A stretch of 64,000 nucleotides of DNA. Source: Papaver somniferum. Its lineage: Eukaryota; Streptophyta; Magnoliopsida; Ranunculales; Papaveraceae. Positions 46,899 through 58,739 of this stretch are shown piece by piece. Where the stretch lies: positions 35,343,702 through 35,407,701 of the forward strand of contig NC_039361.1 in assembly GCF_003573695.1 (NCBI RefSeq), in the 5' to 3' direction. A program made the translations under genes and the position numbers. How positions within the stretch are numbered: position 1 is the stretch's first letter; every line of letters begins with the position of its first letter. The notes below the pieces were generated by a model. That model did not search any database. It worked only from the letters and a program-made list of their open reading frames with translations, and had not been told where the DNA came from.

Positions 46899-47068
46899 AA
46901 GCTAGAGAAGACAATAAATGTCCCTCGTACCAAGGAGCAGTTAATAAAAAAGTGGGAAACGTGCCCGTATTTATAGGGGAAGTTATTTCAGGAGAGATGA
47001 AACGTGTGCGACGATCTTTCTTCTTCTAAACTGCAAAATACGCCCAGGTCAGAAGAAGAGGGGCAAAT

Positions 47069-48026
47069 TGTATGTACACATTTCATTGTCCACCACGTGT
47101 ACAGGAAGAGACACGTGGAAAGCATGCAAAGCGAGACATCAAAACATGATAACAAGCAGTCATAACCTAGGGGAGCATCTCATCAGAAAATGTCACCGGT
47201 CAGCAGATCTGACGGTCAAGGACTGAGGATCACAGAGGTATGATGGCAAAGAGGAGCACCAGATAATACCCCTCGGGTTTTAGTACATCCTATCCCGAGG
47301 AAGATCCAAGATCAACGCCTGAGAGAGAGATTGACTGACACAGATGTGACCAGACTAAGAGACACTTGCCTGACACGAGCGGACGTCCAACTGCCCGCAT
47401 TAAATACCAAGAGATAAACACGCGTCAATCAGCTCGTGGAACAAGCGAGGATAGCTCTTTGTATTCAAGCTTAGACCGCAGGATATAACGAAGACCTCTG
47501 CGTGATGGACACAAAGCACAAGAAGATAAGGTTGCAACGGCTTCTCAGAAGTAGGACCCACGTTTCAACCCTATAAATACCCCTCTCCACTAAGAGAAAA
47601 TGGGTCGACCAATCCACAATCCTTGGAAGAGAACATAAGAGAGAGAAAGGGTAAGTAAATCCCTTGCTTCCGCGGACTAATGTATACTCAAAAATCATTC
47701 GACTATCTTTGTAAACATTCAATACATCGTGAAACACCAACCCCCGTGGATGTAGGCCTTAGAGCCGAACCACGTAAATCGCCATCTTATTTATATTTCA
47801 GCACTTTTATATTCATCGTATATCCCTTATGATTCGTATAGTCTTACTCCTTATACGTTCAATTCCTGGTATTACTCGTCTAGGCAGTGATGAGCCCGAG
47901 GGCTTTGAGTCGATAAATCGATAGTATCATCCATTCTATGCATGTGTCATTTATTTCAAGAGTTTTTTGTATGTGCGAACATTGTTTGTGAACACGTAAG
48001 GTGCCCTCGTGATTTATGTGTTCACA
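47069..48026 (+). repeat. 3' LTR of the gypsy element
   Basis: 958 bp, TGTATG...TTCACA, with a TATA box TATAAATA at 47572-47579. It lacks short stretches present in the 5' LTR, around the region equal to 34785-34805. Directly followed by the duplicated CATAC and exon 8 of the left FKBP copy. Confidence 0.9.
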
Positions 48027-48510
48027 CATACCCCATGGATGGTGGAACTGTGAGTCGTCTTTTGTCACCGACATGCATACCTTCAAAGTTAGAACCATGA
48101 AACTCGTGTAAAGAAAAATAAGTTTACAACCGTGTAAACAAAACGTACAGGTTAACAATGAAAAGGCTCATTGTTTTCTATTAGCTAAATAAGCTCAATT
48201 GCATGAAACTTTTTACCATTGATCCCATCATCCAACCCTTTAATAAGTTGTCCTGTGCCTGCAAGACGTAATTTAAAATAAACAAGTGTGGTCTATGGAT
48301 GTGCAAACAATGATGCATGAAATGTGTGTAATAGCTGAATTATTACCTAATTTGAAGCTTTCTTTCCATGGCTTGGTATAATTTGATTCAAAGACATAGC
48401 CAGTGCTTTTTATTTGACCGAAGTAATAGATTTCCACCTGAAACAAGGTTTGAGTTACTTGAATGAGTTCACAAATTCCATTTTGAGCAGTATCATATTC
48501 CAAATACAGA

Positions 48511-48524
48511 GAGAAAGAGAGAGA

Positions 48525-48573
<49 letters not shown>
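48511..48573. repeat. (GA)n microsatellite in intron 5 of the left FKBP copy
   Basis: A nearly pure GA tract (CT on the gene strand) starting a few bases after the exon 5 donor GTACAT. Frames reading Ser-Leu or Arg-Glu repeats here are artefacts. Confidence 0.95.
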
Positions 48574-48576
<3 letters not shown>

Positions 48577-48748
48577 TACATAACATCCATGATAAGCTAT
48601 TTCAGGCTTCCCGCTCGTTCGTATGTCTTCAATAATCAAACCACTGGCCATTCTTCTTACACGACATCCATTCACTTCCGTGTCCTTGTATTCGGGGTCC
48701 CTACCCATCTCCAATACATTATACTCACTGCAAATCGGACTTTCAGCA

Positions 48749-49180
48749 TTCAGCAACATTTCCAGCAACAACAGCAGTGGACTTACAAATTTGCAAAGTA
48801 TTGATGATGGAAGCTAACTAGATATCCAAGTGAATATAATACTCGTACTAGCAACCGATTAAAAAAAAAACTCGTCCTAGCGTGCATAATTGAAAATTCT
48901 GCAAACAACATAAAAGTTTAAGCTTCCGGGAATTCAGATGTTTCCAGTCAAACATAAGCAGTCACAACTTAGCAGCATCAGTCAATTCAAATAAATCAGA
49001 ACATACAGAGGACAAATGCATTGGACCCAAAGCATTCGATTTGGGTGTAAGGTTTCCTATGTTCTAGTATTACTCCTGAGAAATTCAAACATCCAAAGAA
49101 AAGGGAAAAGAAAAATTTATTGCCAGCAAACGATATGAAATTCAGTTAGTAAAGTTGTAAGATTAAGAAATGAAACTAAC
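48749..49180. other. Intron between exon 1 and exon 5 of the left FKBP copy
   Basis: No trace of the nucleoplasmin-domain exons 2-4 is recognisable here, which supports their deletion. Confidence 0.55.
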
Positions 49181-49355
49181 CCCAAAATGCCATTTCTTTC
49201 TTATGCAACAGATGCCACTACTAGTCTGAAACTAGAAAGAGGGATATGTTTGATGAATAGGTATCCAGTCTCTGATCAAATGCTAAAAGCTGGAATATGA
49301 GATACAAATGCTTAAGCTGCATTTATGTTAATCATCCTTTCATATTCCCCATAAG

Positions 49356-50058
49356 TAGAGGTGTAAAACGTGCCGGGCCGGCACAACCCGACACACGAAG
49401 GTGCGTGCCGTGTTGTGCTGTGCCAATAATTTAAACGTGCCGTGTCGTGTTGTGCTTTACTAGTCAAAAGCTAAGCACAGCATATCCCACGGGCACAACA
49501 CACGAATAAACGTATTGTGCCAGAATTTAAATAGATAACATATTATTTGGAATTATTTCCGGTAAAATTAACAAGTTTATTCAATAAAAAGAAATAGCCC
49601 ATCAAATATAAAATTGGATCATTGTCATGTAAATAAATGTTCTAGTCAAATATAGGTAACGACATTATAACAACAATATTGGAATATATTTTCCAAACAT
49701 TTAAGTATTATATGTGTTGTTATAAAAATAAGCCAGCATAAAATGTCAAAAACTAACTAGAATAGTGACTCTTTTGTGAAATATACACAAAATGTGATGT
49801 ATTATACCTTGTTATATGGTATACTTGTGCAAGCTATGACGTGCTTTCTTAACATGCTGTGCTGGGCTGGGCCACGTGTTTATCCGTGTCGCGTGCTGTG
49901 TCGTGCTACTGTGTCGATTAAGCTAACCCAGCACGGCCCATGAAACTAACGTGTTGGGCCGTGCTGGGCTAAATCACGTGTTGGGCTGGACTGGTCTCAG
50001 ATTTTAACGTGCTGTGCTGGGCTGTGCTCGTGCTGGCACAGCCCAATTTACACCTCTA
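49356..50058. mobile_element. hAT-like MITE, 703 bp, GC-rich interior
   Basis: Perfect 8 bp duplication CCCATAAG at 49348-49355 and 50059-50066. Termini TAGAGGTGTAAA...TTTACACCTCTA. Both ends continue into GTGC/GGGC-rich blocks (CGTGCCGGGCCGGCAC, GTGCTGTGCTGGGCTGTGC) that can fold. The middle is AT-rich. No coding. It is just upstream of exon 1 of the left FKBP copy. Confidence 0.9.
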
Positions 50059-50066
50059 CCCATAAG

Positions 50067-50764
50067 TGTAACATTTAATCTTTACAACTTCCAGAATTCC
50101 CATTTCATACCTATTCTCCCCTTCAAATTCTTTGCTTTCAAATTCATATCCCGAACCAACCCATCCACTCTTAGAATCTGCAGCCCTCAAACTGATCCAC
50201 CCAAACTGGGATGAAAAGCTACAGACTACAGTACTAACCTTAGAAATTCCGAGGCTTCTTCGAGCTTTGACATAACAGTCATAGACACACGGCTAAAATT
50301 GAGGTTAGCCTTGCCCACTAATTCAGCTCCTGAGACCCAAAGTTCAGATTAAATAGATGAAGTAATTATGATGAACTTCAATTAAGACCCTTGGTAAAGG
50401 CAATTTAATTAGTTTCGCATTGGCCTTATTGCCAACTACACTATGTCAATTCTCGTCCGAACTGCACAGTCCAGCTATTTTGGCCAGTCAAACTACTTCG
50501 TAGTTGCCTCCTCCAAAGTCCAAAGATCGGATGACATAATTCATCTCGTTCTATCTTCTACCGACCTCGCTTTGAGTTTGAGCACAATTGTTTTTCTTTT
50601 TCTTTTTGTGGATAACATTCTTACCATTGATAATTCTAAACAAAACAGATGGAAATTGCAGCTTATTGTAATACAATATTTAATTAGCAGCTTATTGTAA
50701 TATTTATAATCTCGAAAACAGATGGAAAGGATAGGAATTAAGAGGCTGGCTAAACTTTTTCAAG
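50067..50764. other. Intergenic DNA upstream of the left FKBP copy, no gene recognised
   Basis: No coding frame with a recognisable domain. It would include any promoter and non-coding first exon of the left FKBP copy, since exon 1 is preceded by an acceptor-like TTTCAG in both copies. Confidence 0.4.
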
Positions 50765-51174
50765 GAACGATTTTTTGGGGACCATGGTTTTTTTGGGTAC
50801 CATGGTTTTATTTTGGGTAAAGACATTAGAAGTAAATCTAGGTCATCCCTTATCTGGATATTTATATTAATACCTAATTAATTTCGGGTGATGATTAGTT
50901 AGTGTTAATAATAGTTGGTGTAATGACTAGTGAGATGATTACGTTAAATATAATTAGTGAGATTAAAAAATCAGATGGTTTTTTTTTAAAGAAGTAAAAT
51001 TATTGAGAGAGTAAAGTTAGAGAAGATGAAGAAGGAAAACATGAAAAACGATGGATTTTACCAACCACAACCGGAGGAAGGGTATTTGGGTACCCAGGTG
51101 TGCTTCAAACTTACATAATGTTGGTTGAATTGCTCCAAACTTTCAAAAAAAAATGAAAATTTTTATGTAGATTT

Positions 51175-52105
51175 GGGTCAGTTCGGTTACTATATGTCAA
51201 GAACATGTAACCGAACACACCTGAAAGTGTAGTTCGGTTACGTTTTCCAAACACGCAGGTTACCGAACTCGCTCGTTAATGGAGGTTTTGGTCGTACAGT
51301 GTAATGTTCGGTTACATAGGATAAAATGGTAGGTAACCGAACTTTGAACTTAACAATTTATTTGGGTACATCTTATGTGTTCGGTTAGTTCGCAAACTTC
51401 AACGCAACCAAGTTCCCAACCGAACTGCAGGTTAAAAGTAACCTAGTGTTAGAAGTTCGGTTGGTTAGCAAACTTCAACATATTTTGCGAATCAACCGAA
51501 CTGGGCTTATATATGCATATATGCAATTACGCAAACGTTCGGTTACTACGAAATTTATTTCTTGGCGAATTAGGTAGAGTTCGGTTACGAAGTTTCAAAG
51601 GTAGAGTTCAGTTACAAAGAAAACTTAACATTTTTGCGAACGAACCGAACTTGTGGACTTCTCATTATTTTCGTAAACTAAAGTTCGGTGATATCCTTAT
51701 TTTGCGAAGGAACCGAACTTATGGACTTCTGTTGTTCTAATACAAGGAGTTCGGTTAAAAGTATTTTTTGCGAATCAACCGAACTCTATTGGCTAAGTTC
51801 GGTTACTTTTTAGTTTTAATTTTTTTTGCGAAAAAACCGAACTCTATTGGCTAAGTTCGGTTATTTTGGAACTCAAGATAGTGGACACAACAACACAGTT
51901 CAGTTAGACTGGATTTGTTTTATTTTCGGTTCTAAGGGTGGAGTTCGGTTACTTTGTAGTTTTAAATTTTTTTGCGAAACAACCGAACAGAGAGTTCGGT
52001 GACTTAGTTTTAAATCCAATAGAACCGAACTGTTCTTCGTGTTCTTCATTTTCAAGAAGTTTGGTTAGTAAACTAGGGTTTTTTGGAAAATCGGCCTAAC
52101 CGAAC
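51175..52105. repeat. TTCGGTT / AACCGAA hairpin array, copy A
   Basis: More than a dozen words AGTTCGGTTA and a similar number of reverse words TAACCGAACT alternate about every 25-60 bp. Neighbouring pairs form inverted repeats, often with TTTTGCGAA in the loop side. Some words show single changes (AGTTCAGTTA, AGTTCGGTGA). Confidence 0.9.
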
Positions 52106-52244
52106 ATGGTTCTGTAACTCCTACTAAAACCCTATTTTGATGATTTCTATTCGATTAAAGCAATCAAAATCAAATTAAAATGAATGGTTTGTTGGAAAAT
52201 ACCTCCGGAGTGGTCCCATGGCAGAATCAGACTGCGGCTGGCGT

Positions 52245-52252
52245 CTTTTATA
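52245..52252 (-). promoter_or_regulatory. TATA box of foldback element copy A
   Basis: Minus-strand TATAAAAG with ATCCAATCACAATT about 35-45 bp upstream. Transcription from here would run into the hairpin array. The same arrangement is conserved in copy B at 62460. Confidence 0.5.
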
Positions 52253-52317
52253 CTCGATAAAATTATCATGTAACAGAACTTAATTGTGATTGGATTGATG
52301 TTGTTACATTTCGTAAA

Positions 52318-52520
52318 TAGGCGGTGGTGGTGGTGGTGGTGGGAGGAGGTGGTGGTGGTAATCGGTGGTAGGTGGTGGTGATAATCGGAGGTGGTGGTGG
52401 TGGTAACCGGCGATGGTGGGCGGTGGTGGTGGTAATCGGTGGTTGGTGGTGGTGATAATCGGAGGTGGTGATGGTGGTAATCGGCGGTGGTGGGCGGTGA
52501 TGGTGGGAGGAGGTGGTGGT
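52318..52520. repeat. GGT-rich minisatellite, copy A
   Basis: Repeats of GGTGGTGGT with TAATCGG spacers, including GATAATCGGAGGTGG. The equivalent block in copy B (62282-62395) is shorter, which accounts for most of the length difference between copies. Confidence 0.9.
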
Positions 52521-52684
52521 TATATATAGGTGATTATTAGGTTGGTTTTAAATTAAATTAGGTTAAGGGTAGGTTAGTCATTTCAACGTTTTAGGACACC
52601 CTTATCATTATAGGAAAGACGGCCTAATAAAATCATGGTCCCCTCAAAAAAATCATAGTCCCTAAAAAAATCATTCTTTTCGAG

Positions 52685-53454
52685 TCTCGGTATTTTAGTG
52701 ACAATATATCTTGGTCCAATACTATTCCAATCTTGGTAAGCACCTATAAAATGTAATGTTTGGTAAGCACCTATAAAATGTAATGTTAGAGGGTATCTTC
52801 CTCTCTTTTTAAGAAAAAAAAAGAAAAGATAATTCTAAACAAACGGTTGGTTTCCGTTAAACTTCACATTCTTTGATGAAATTGAACCACTTGAGCTTGA
52901 TGCATAACTTCTATCAGATTACCGCAGTGTTAACAAAGTAAACGCCTCTGGTCCATGTACAATATCTATATTAAAAAAATTCCATCATGCGTCACTCTCT
53001 CAATGTCAATAGATATTCATTTTTATATTTCATCTATATCATACTCTTTATTATGCTAACGGGTCACTCATTATCATCTTGCAATATATGCATGCACAAA
53101 GACAAATAGAACATGAATATTAACATCCAAGCCACCAAGAGAAAATGCTATCATGCCCCTACGTCATTAAGGTAAAATTATTCACATCGTACACAGTTTA
53201 AGTGAGTTCCAAATAGAAATATCAAGCAGCTTCTACTTCTTTCTCCCGGACAAAAAATAACATAGGCTGCTTGAATGCAGCAAATTCAAATAAAGCTGCT
53301 ATTGTAAAATCAAGTCTTAGAAACAACTACCAAATGACCAAAATGTTTTAAGATACTGTGCAGCAGAAGTATCAAAGATGGTCAACAAACTCCACTGTGA
53401 GGCATGGACATCCAGGACATGGGTATATGAAGCACGATCATAGTCTAATCAAGC
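52685..53454. other. 3' flank of the right FKBP copy
   Basis: Contains a tandem 27 bp duplication GGTAAGCACCTATAAAATG at about 52735-52790; otherwise nothing assignable. Confidence 0.45.
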
Positions 53455-54099
53455 TCAAGCTGAATGGGTAACGTTCTCTAGCTTAACCTCAAATTCTAGC
53501 CATGCATCATGAGGTACACCCTGGCGGAATTTATATCTGAAAACAACAAAAACAGTCACACGTCTATTTATAGTTTTATACATAGCTAGCAAAAACTACA
53601 ACGCTTCAAAATAAAAAGAAGAGATAACTGTATAGTTGTGCTTCAAGTGCGAGAATGGAGAAATTGTTATGTGCGTACTGATAAGGAAAAACTAAACAAA
53701 ATAAAAATTGGTAGGCTTGAAAAACACATACCCCATAGATGGTGGAACTGTGATTTTTCTTCTGTCCCCAATGTGCATACCTGTGTTTTAAGATCCATCA
53801 AGTGCATAGATATAACAAGTTAGCAACAGTAGTACGTGATCTTTCTCGATTACATGTTATTTAAAAATGAATTCAGTTAAGATTAATAACAAATTATGGG
53901 TTGAATATACAGATTTTCATGTATGCAAATACCATTAATCCCGACATCCAACCCTCTTATAAGTTTTCCTACTCCTGCAAGAAGTTTAATACAAATAATT
54001 ATGTAGGAGCAAGAAAAAGGGAATTCAAATAACCATGAGTGGAAAAGAAAAAAAGAAATGAATGAACTGGATACGGTACAGAACCTAGTTGGTACTTGT
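53455..54099 (-). CDS. Right FKBP copy, end of exon 6 and exons 7-9
   Basis: The stretch 54085-54099 supplies the end of exon 6 (KYQL and one base) before donor GTTCTG. Exons 7, 8 and 9 follow in phase (GVGKLIRGLDVGING, MHIGDRRKITVPPSMG, YKFRQGVPHDAWLEFEV). Lengths 42, 49 and 82 nt; the first two equal those of the left copy. Confidence 0.8.
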
Positions 54100-57000
54100 A
54101 GCTAGGACAAGATGTTTTGGTGAAATGTTCCACACTTGATATTGTGGATTCTCATTCAATATAAAGAGCCGTATACGGTTATTATTACAGAAGATATTGT
54201 AAGATTGTATACAAAAAATACAAGATTGACAGCCATTATAATGTCAACATAATATGACAGCTATAGCTTAGAAGGATACAGCTGTAGTTGCTGCTTTGAA
54301 TGAGTGAGGATAGTTGTATCCTTAACATCCTCCCTCAAGTTGAACATGACTTGTTGAATGTTCAACTTGTTCCTGAGATAAAGAAACCTTGGTACTGACA
54401 AACCCTTAGTGAAGATGTCAGCAACTTGGTCTTTAGCCGAGATGAACCGTACCAGAAGCTGCTTGTTTGCTACTCTTTCACGCACAAAGTGATAATCAAT
54501 TTCTATGTGCTTCATACGAGCATGAAAAACTGGATTGGAAGTGAGATATGTAGCCCCTAAATTGTCACACCAGATTGATGGAGCTCTTACTTCAACACCA
54601 AGTTCTTTTAGCAAAGATTTAAGCCAGATTAGTTCAGAAGTTGCTATGGCTATGCCTCTATATTCTGCTTCAGTGCTCGACTTGGAAACAGTTTTCTGTT
54701 TCCTTGCACTCCAAGATACAAGATTGTTGCCAAAATAGATGCAGTATCCACTAGTGGATCGGCGATCATCGAGACTTCCAGCACAATCAGAGTCAGAGTA
54801 GGCATGAAGACTAATATCTGAAGATTTTCGCAAAACCAAACCATGTTGAACTATGTGTTTGAGATACCTGAGTATGCGTTTGATTAGCTCCCAATGCTCG
54901 ATGTAAGGGTCTTGCATGAAATGGCACACTTTGTTTACTGCGACATCAATATCATGCCGAGTGAGATGTAGATACTGCAATGCTCCACAGACACTTCTAT
55001 AAAGCGTTGGATCCTCAAATCTTTGTGTACCCAATCTGCTGATTTTAGTGTTCACAGCCAAGGGAGTAGCAACTGGTTTTGCAGTATCCATCTTGGTTTG
55101 TTTAAGCAGATCAGTGATGTATTTTTGTTGACTCAACAAAACTGAATCTTTTTGCTTAATAACTTCTATCCCCAAGAAGTAGCTGAGGTCACCTAAATCT
55201 TTGATTGCAAAAACAGAATTCAGAGCAGATGTTAGGTTTGTAATAAGAGAAGAAATGGAACTTGTGATGATAATGTCATCAACATATATTAAGACATAAA
55301 TTACTCCATCTGAATTCTTCTTGATAAATAGTGAATTGTCTGCAACAGATCCTTTGAAACCCATCTCAACTAGGTACGTGCTAAGCCTTGAAAACCAAGT
55401 GCGTGGAGCTTGCTTGAGGCCGTAGATTGACTTTTTCAACTTGCAAACATGAGTTGGAAAGTCAGGATGAATATAACCAACTGGATGCTTCATGTAAACA
55501 TCTTCTGTCAGAACACCATGCAGGAAAGCATTCTGAACATCTAATTGTCGCAAGGACCAACCATTTGCCACAGCAATGGACAAGACAAGTCTGATAGTGC
55601 TTGGTTTAATCACAGGACGAAGGTTTCATCATAATCAAAACCTTCTCTTTGATTGAAGCCTTTAGCTACTAGTCGAGCTCTTGGTCTGTCAATTGTACCA
55701 TCTGCTTTCTGTTTGACCTTAAAAACCTATTTCGAGCCAATCAAATTCATCCATGGTTCATGTGGTACGTAGCTCCACGTACCATTACAAATATGAGCAA
55801 TAATCTCATCATCCATGGGAGGTATCCATATTGGATTTTTCGATGCTTCTGTATAAGACGATGAAGTGGTGAGTGATGTCTCTGCAAGTGGATACTTTGT
55901 TGTTGTAAGATAAAGCTTGTTGACTGGTTTTTTGATACCATGTCTAGCTCTAGTGATCATATGATGATGTGTAGGTGGTGCAGGTGGAGCTGGTGGAGCT
56001 AATGGAGCCGACTGCAACATCGATGGTTGTGGTGCTGCTGAAGTGGTTGTCTCTGCAGAAGGGATTGTTGTAGTAGATTCTAGTGTTTCTGTGTTTAAAG
56101 TTTGATGCAAATTATCCATATTTGGAGATAGAGGTGGTGACTGCAAAATATCCATACCAGACGACATTGGTGGAATATGTGGCAGAGGAGAGGATGGTTG
56201 AGAAATAATATTCTCATGAGATGAATTAGAAAAAGTGAGTGATGCAAATATTTTTGTGGATGGCCTGGAAATGGGTTTAGTGATACATACTTGTTGCTTG
56301 GCAGAAAATGGGAAGCTTGCTTCTACGAACTTGACGTGTCGAGAGATATACAACCTTCCTTTAGGTACATGTAAACATAGATATCCTTTGTGCGCGCCAC
56401 TGTAACCAATGAATACACATGGAAATGATCTTGGTTCAAGCTTATTAGAGACATATGGGCGAAGGCATGGGTAACATAGACAGCCAAAAACCTTTAAAAA
56501 GGAGCAGTCAGGTTTTTTGTTGTATAGGAGTTGGAGTGGAGATTTAGTTTCATGTTGGGATGTAAGTAATCTGTTAATAAGATAACATGCAGTTGAGAAA
56601 GCTTCTACCCAGTATGATTTTGGCATGGAGGCATGAAACAAGAGAGCTAATCCGTACTCAGTGATATGTCTAATGCGTCTTTCAGCAATGCCATTTTGAG
56701 CAGATGTGTGAGGACATGAAAATCTATGTATAACACCAGAATTATTAAGGAAAGAAGTAAACTTCCTAAACTCTCCACCATTGTCAGATTGAAAAACCTT
56801 GAGTTTATGATTTGTTTGATTTTCTATCAGCTTTTTGAATTGAATAAAGATGGTAAAGGCATCTGATTTTCTAACTAGTGGATAAGTCCAAGTATAGTGT
56901 GAGTAAACATCTAGAAGAAGAAGATAATATCTAAAACCATCTTTTGAAACATGTGGTGAAACCCATAAATTAGCAACAATTAAACTCAACGGTTCATCAA

Positions 57001-58734
57001 TAATTGTACTACTAGTAGGAAATGGAAGTTTATGACTCTTGCTCATATGACAAGAGTGACAATAATTAAACTTCTTATTTGAAACAGGAAGAGAAAGATT
57101 TTTAATCATCCTAAAAATAGTGCGAAGCATTGGGTGACCCAATCTTTGATGCCATAGATGGATTGTAATGGATAGTAGAGCAGCTGGTGTTGTATGTTGA
57201 ATCTCTCGAACAACATCAAAGACATAGAGCCCATTCTTAAGACTGCCTTGCAACAGGGTTGTCCCCGACTGGGTTTCCTTCACAACAAAATAAGTTGCAT
57301 AGAATTCAAAGAAAATGTTATTATCTGCGCAGAATTTAGAGACCGAAAGTAAGTTGGTCTTTATTTGAGGGACATGGAGAATATTGTTTAACTGAAAGGA
57401 TCTGTTATTATGAGAAAAGGAAGCATTACCAATATTTTCTATATGGAGAGCCTCACCATTTCCTATGCGCACTTGTTCAGTGCCATCGTACTCATGGCGA
57501 ATGTTGAGATTGTTGAGATTTGCAGTCAGGTGATGAGTTGCACCCGTATCAGTCACCCAGTTGTTATCAGCAGGACCACCAGGGAGAGCCAAGTATGCAG
57601 CTGGCTGTTTGTTGTTATTGTCCACTTTGTTACGAAACCAGCAGAATCGAGCATCATGATTCTTGCGTTTGCAGATCTCACAAGGACCTTCACCTTGATA
57701 CATGTTTCTAGGCTGACGGTTGGATTGATTTTGTGGACGATTGTTTGGATATCTCCTTTGATCTTGCTTCTGTAATGGTCTGGAGTTTGATGAGGCAGCA
57801 ACATTGGCTAGCGGTTGTTGCAATACGGCTAACTGTTGTTCAAGACAGAGATCAAATGAAAGCACATGAGCTTGAAAAGTATCCATGTCGATCTTGTCGA
57901 CAATGCTTAAGGATGTGACAATGGAGTCATAAGCCTGATCTAGTCCATCTAGAATTGATTCCTGCATATCTTCTTCAGAGAGAGGTTTTCCAGATGCTGC
58001 AAGTGCATCAAAAAGTTTCTTAGTTTTCGAGAAATAATCTTGCATTGAGTTGTTACCTTTGCGAAGACTGTGTAGTTGTCTTTTCAGGTTCATTTGATGA
58101 GCTTTAGTTTTTGGTGCATATCTCCTTTGAAGGGCATCCCATACAGCTTGTGATGTTGAGAGACCTGCAACTCGACCTAATACACCTTCATATAAAGAGG
58201 AAAGAATCCACCCTAAGAGTATTTGGTCTCGTTCCTTATATTTTGCATAAGCAGGATTAGGAGTTGGTTGTGCACCTTCTTCAGTAGCATGTATGGTTTT
58301 TGATGGTTTTTCCATTGTACCATCAACAAAACCTTGTAATTTGTAACCTTTGAGAAGAGGTTTGAATTGTGTCACCCATATGAGATAGTTGTTATCATTG
58401 AGTTTGACACTGATCAGATGGTTGATGTGTATTTGATGAAGTGTTGAAGTTTCAGCCATGGTGAAAGAAAAGAAGCGTGAGTTTTGGATCTTTAGACTCG
58501 ATACCAAGCTAGGACAAGATGTTTTGGTGAAATGTTCCACACTTGATATTGTGGATTCTCATTCAATATAAAGAGCCGTATACGGCTATTATTACAGAAG
58601 ATATTGCAAGATTGTATACCAAAAATACAAGATTGACAGACATTAAAATGTCGACATAATATGAGAGTTATAGTTTAGAAGAATACGGCTGTAGTTATTG
58701 CTTTGAATGAGTGAGGATAACTGTATCCTTAACA
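54100..58734 (-). mobile_element. Ty1/copia retrotransposon, 4.6 kb, Ale/RE1-like
   Basis: LTRs of 228 bp at 54100-54327 and 58507-58734, flanked by a perfect 5 bp duplication CTTGT at 54095-54099 and 58735-58739. In element orientation the LTR starts TGTTAAGG and ends CTAGCT (non-canonical TG...CT). A primer site TGGTATCGAGTC directly follows the 5' LTR and a purine tract TTGAGGGAGGA precedes the 3' LTR. Small size, short LTRs and a single gag-pol suggest the Ale lineage. Confidence 0.9.
54261..58459 (-). pseudogene. Copia gag-pol polyprotein, nearly intact
   Basis: Starts at MAETSTLHQIHINH (58459). Order: Gag (UBN2-like, YLIWVTQFKPLLKGYKLQGF, LHSLRKGNNSMQDYF), zinc knuckle (CEICKRKNHDARFC), protease (WVTDTGATHHLT), gag_pre-integrase (LWHQRLGHPMLR, HSCHMSKSHKLPF), integrase (LLLDVYSHYTW, VFQSDNGGEF, SAQNGIAERRIRH), reverse transcriptase (LDVQNAFLHGVL, VLIYVDDIIIT) and RNase H (YSDSDCAGSLDDRRST, STEAEYRGIA). 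Two visible lesions: a TAG at 55727 where CAG is expected, and a one-base loss near 55615 that shifts frame before the RT. Otherwise open over about 1390 codons, so it is recent. Same strand as the host FKBP gene. Confidence 0.9.
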
Positions 58735-58739
58735 CTTGT

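Larger units (their letters stand above)
34013..48026 (+). mobile_element. Ty3/gypsy retrotransposon, Tat-like, 14.0 kb, in the left FKBP gene
   Basis: LTRs 34013-34986 and 47069-48026, both TGTATG...TTCACA, with a perfect 5 bp duplication CATAC at 34008-34012 and 48027-48031. A primer site TGGCGCTAGAAACAGGG starts at 34990 and a purine tract AGAAGAAGAGGGG precedes the right LTR. Gene order is gag, protease, RT, RNase H, a second archaeal-type RNase H and integrase, then a 5 kb region with genes on the opposite strand. The extra RNase H and antisense region are marks of the Tat lineage. Numerous stops make it non-autonomous now. Confidence 0.9.
33802..49193 (-). pseudogene. FKBP43/53-type nucleoplasmin-immunophilin paralogue, left copy, disrupted
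   Basis: Exons by splice signals and homology to the right copy: exon 1 49181-49193 (MAFWG), exon 5 48580-48727, exon 6 48347-48437 (91 nt), exon 7 48217-48258 (42 nt), exon 8 48032-48080 (49 nt), exon 9 33802-33892. Exons 6-8 have the same lengths and phases as in the right copy. They encode VEIYYFGQIK...FKLG, GQLIKGLDDGIN, MHVGDKRRLTVPPSMGY and ADAWLVFEVELIEV, a full FKBP fold. Exons 2-4, which carry the nucleoplasmin-like domain, are absent: exon 1 lies only about 450 bp before exon 5 and direct splicing would be out of frame. A 14 kb gypsy element separates exon 8 from exon 9. The tryptophan of the PPIase pocket is replaced by Leu (KGLD). Confidence 0.8.
50765..52676 (-). mobile_element. 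Foldback TIR element copy A with TTCGGTT hairpin array
   Basis: Termini GAACGATTTTTTGGGGACC and revcomp GAATGATTTTTTTAGGGAC, with flanks TTTTCAAG (50757-50764) and TTTTCGAG (52677-52684), an 8 bp duplication with one change. From the left: TIR, a segment with TACCCAGGTG, the array of TTCGGTT/AACCGAA words (about 51175-52105), a short unique segment, a minus-strand TATA box, a GGT-rich minisatellite and the right TIR. No protein-coding gene. It is the inverted copy of 62123-63942. Confidence 0.85.

Noticed and set aside
48414..48771. Frames with Arg-Glu or Ser-Leu repeats
   Set aside because: They arise from the GA microsatellite in an intron.
51175..52105. Array of short repeats with regular spacing, superficially CRISPR-like
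   Set aside because: The words alternate in orientation, spacers are not unique and no cas genes exist; the setting is a plant foldback element.
57410..57918. Plus-strand frames within the copia element
   Set aside because: They lie opposite the intact Gag and protease frame.
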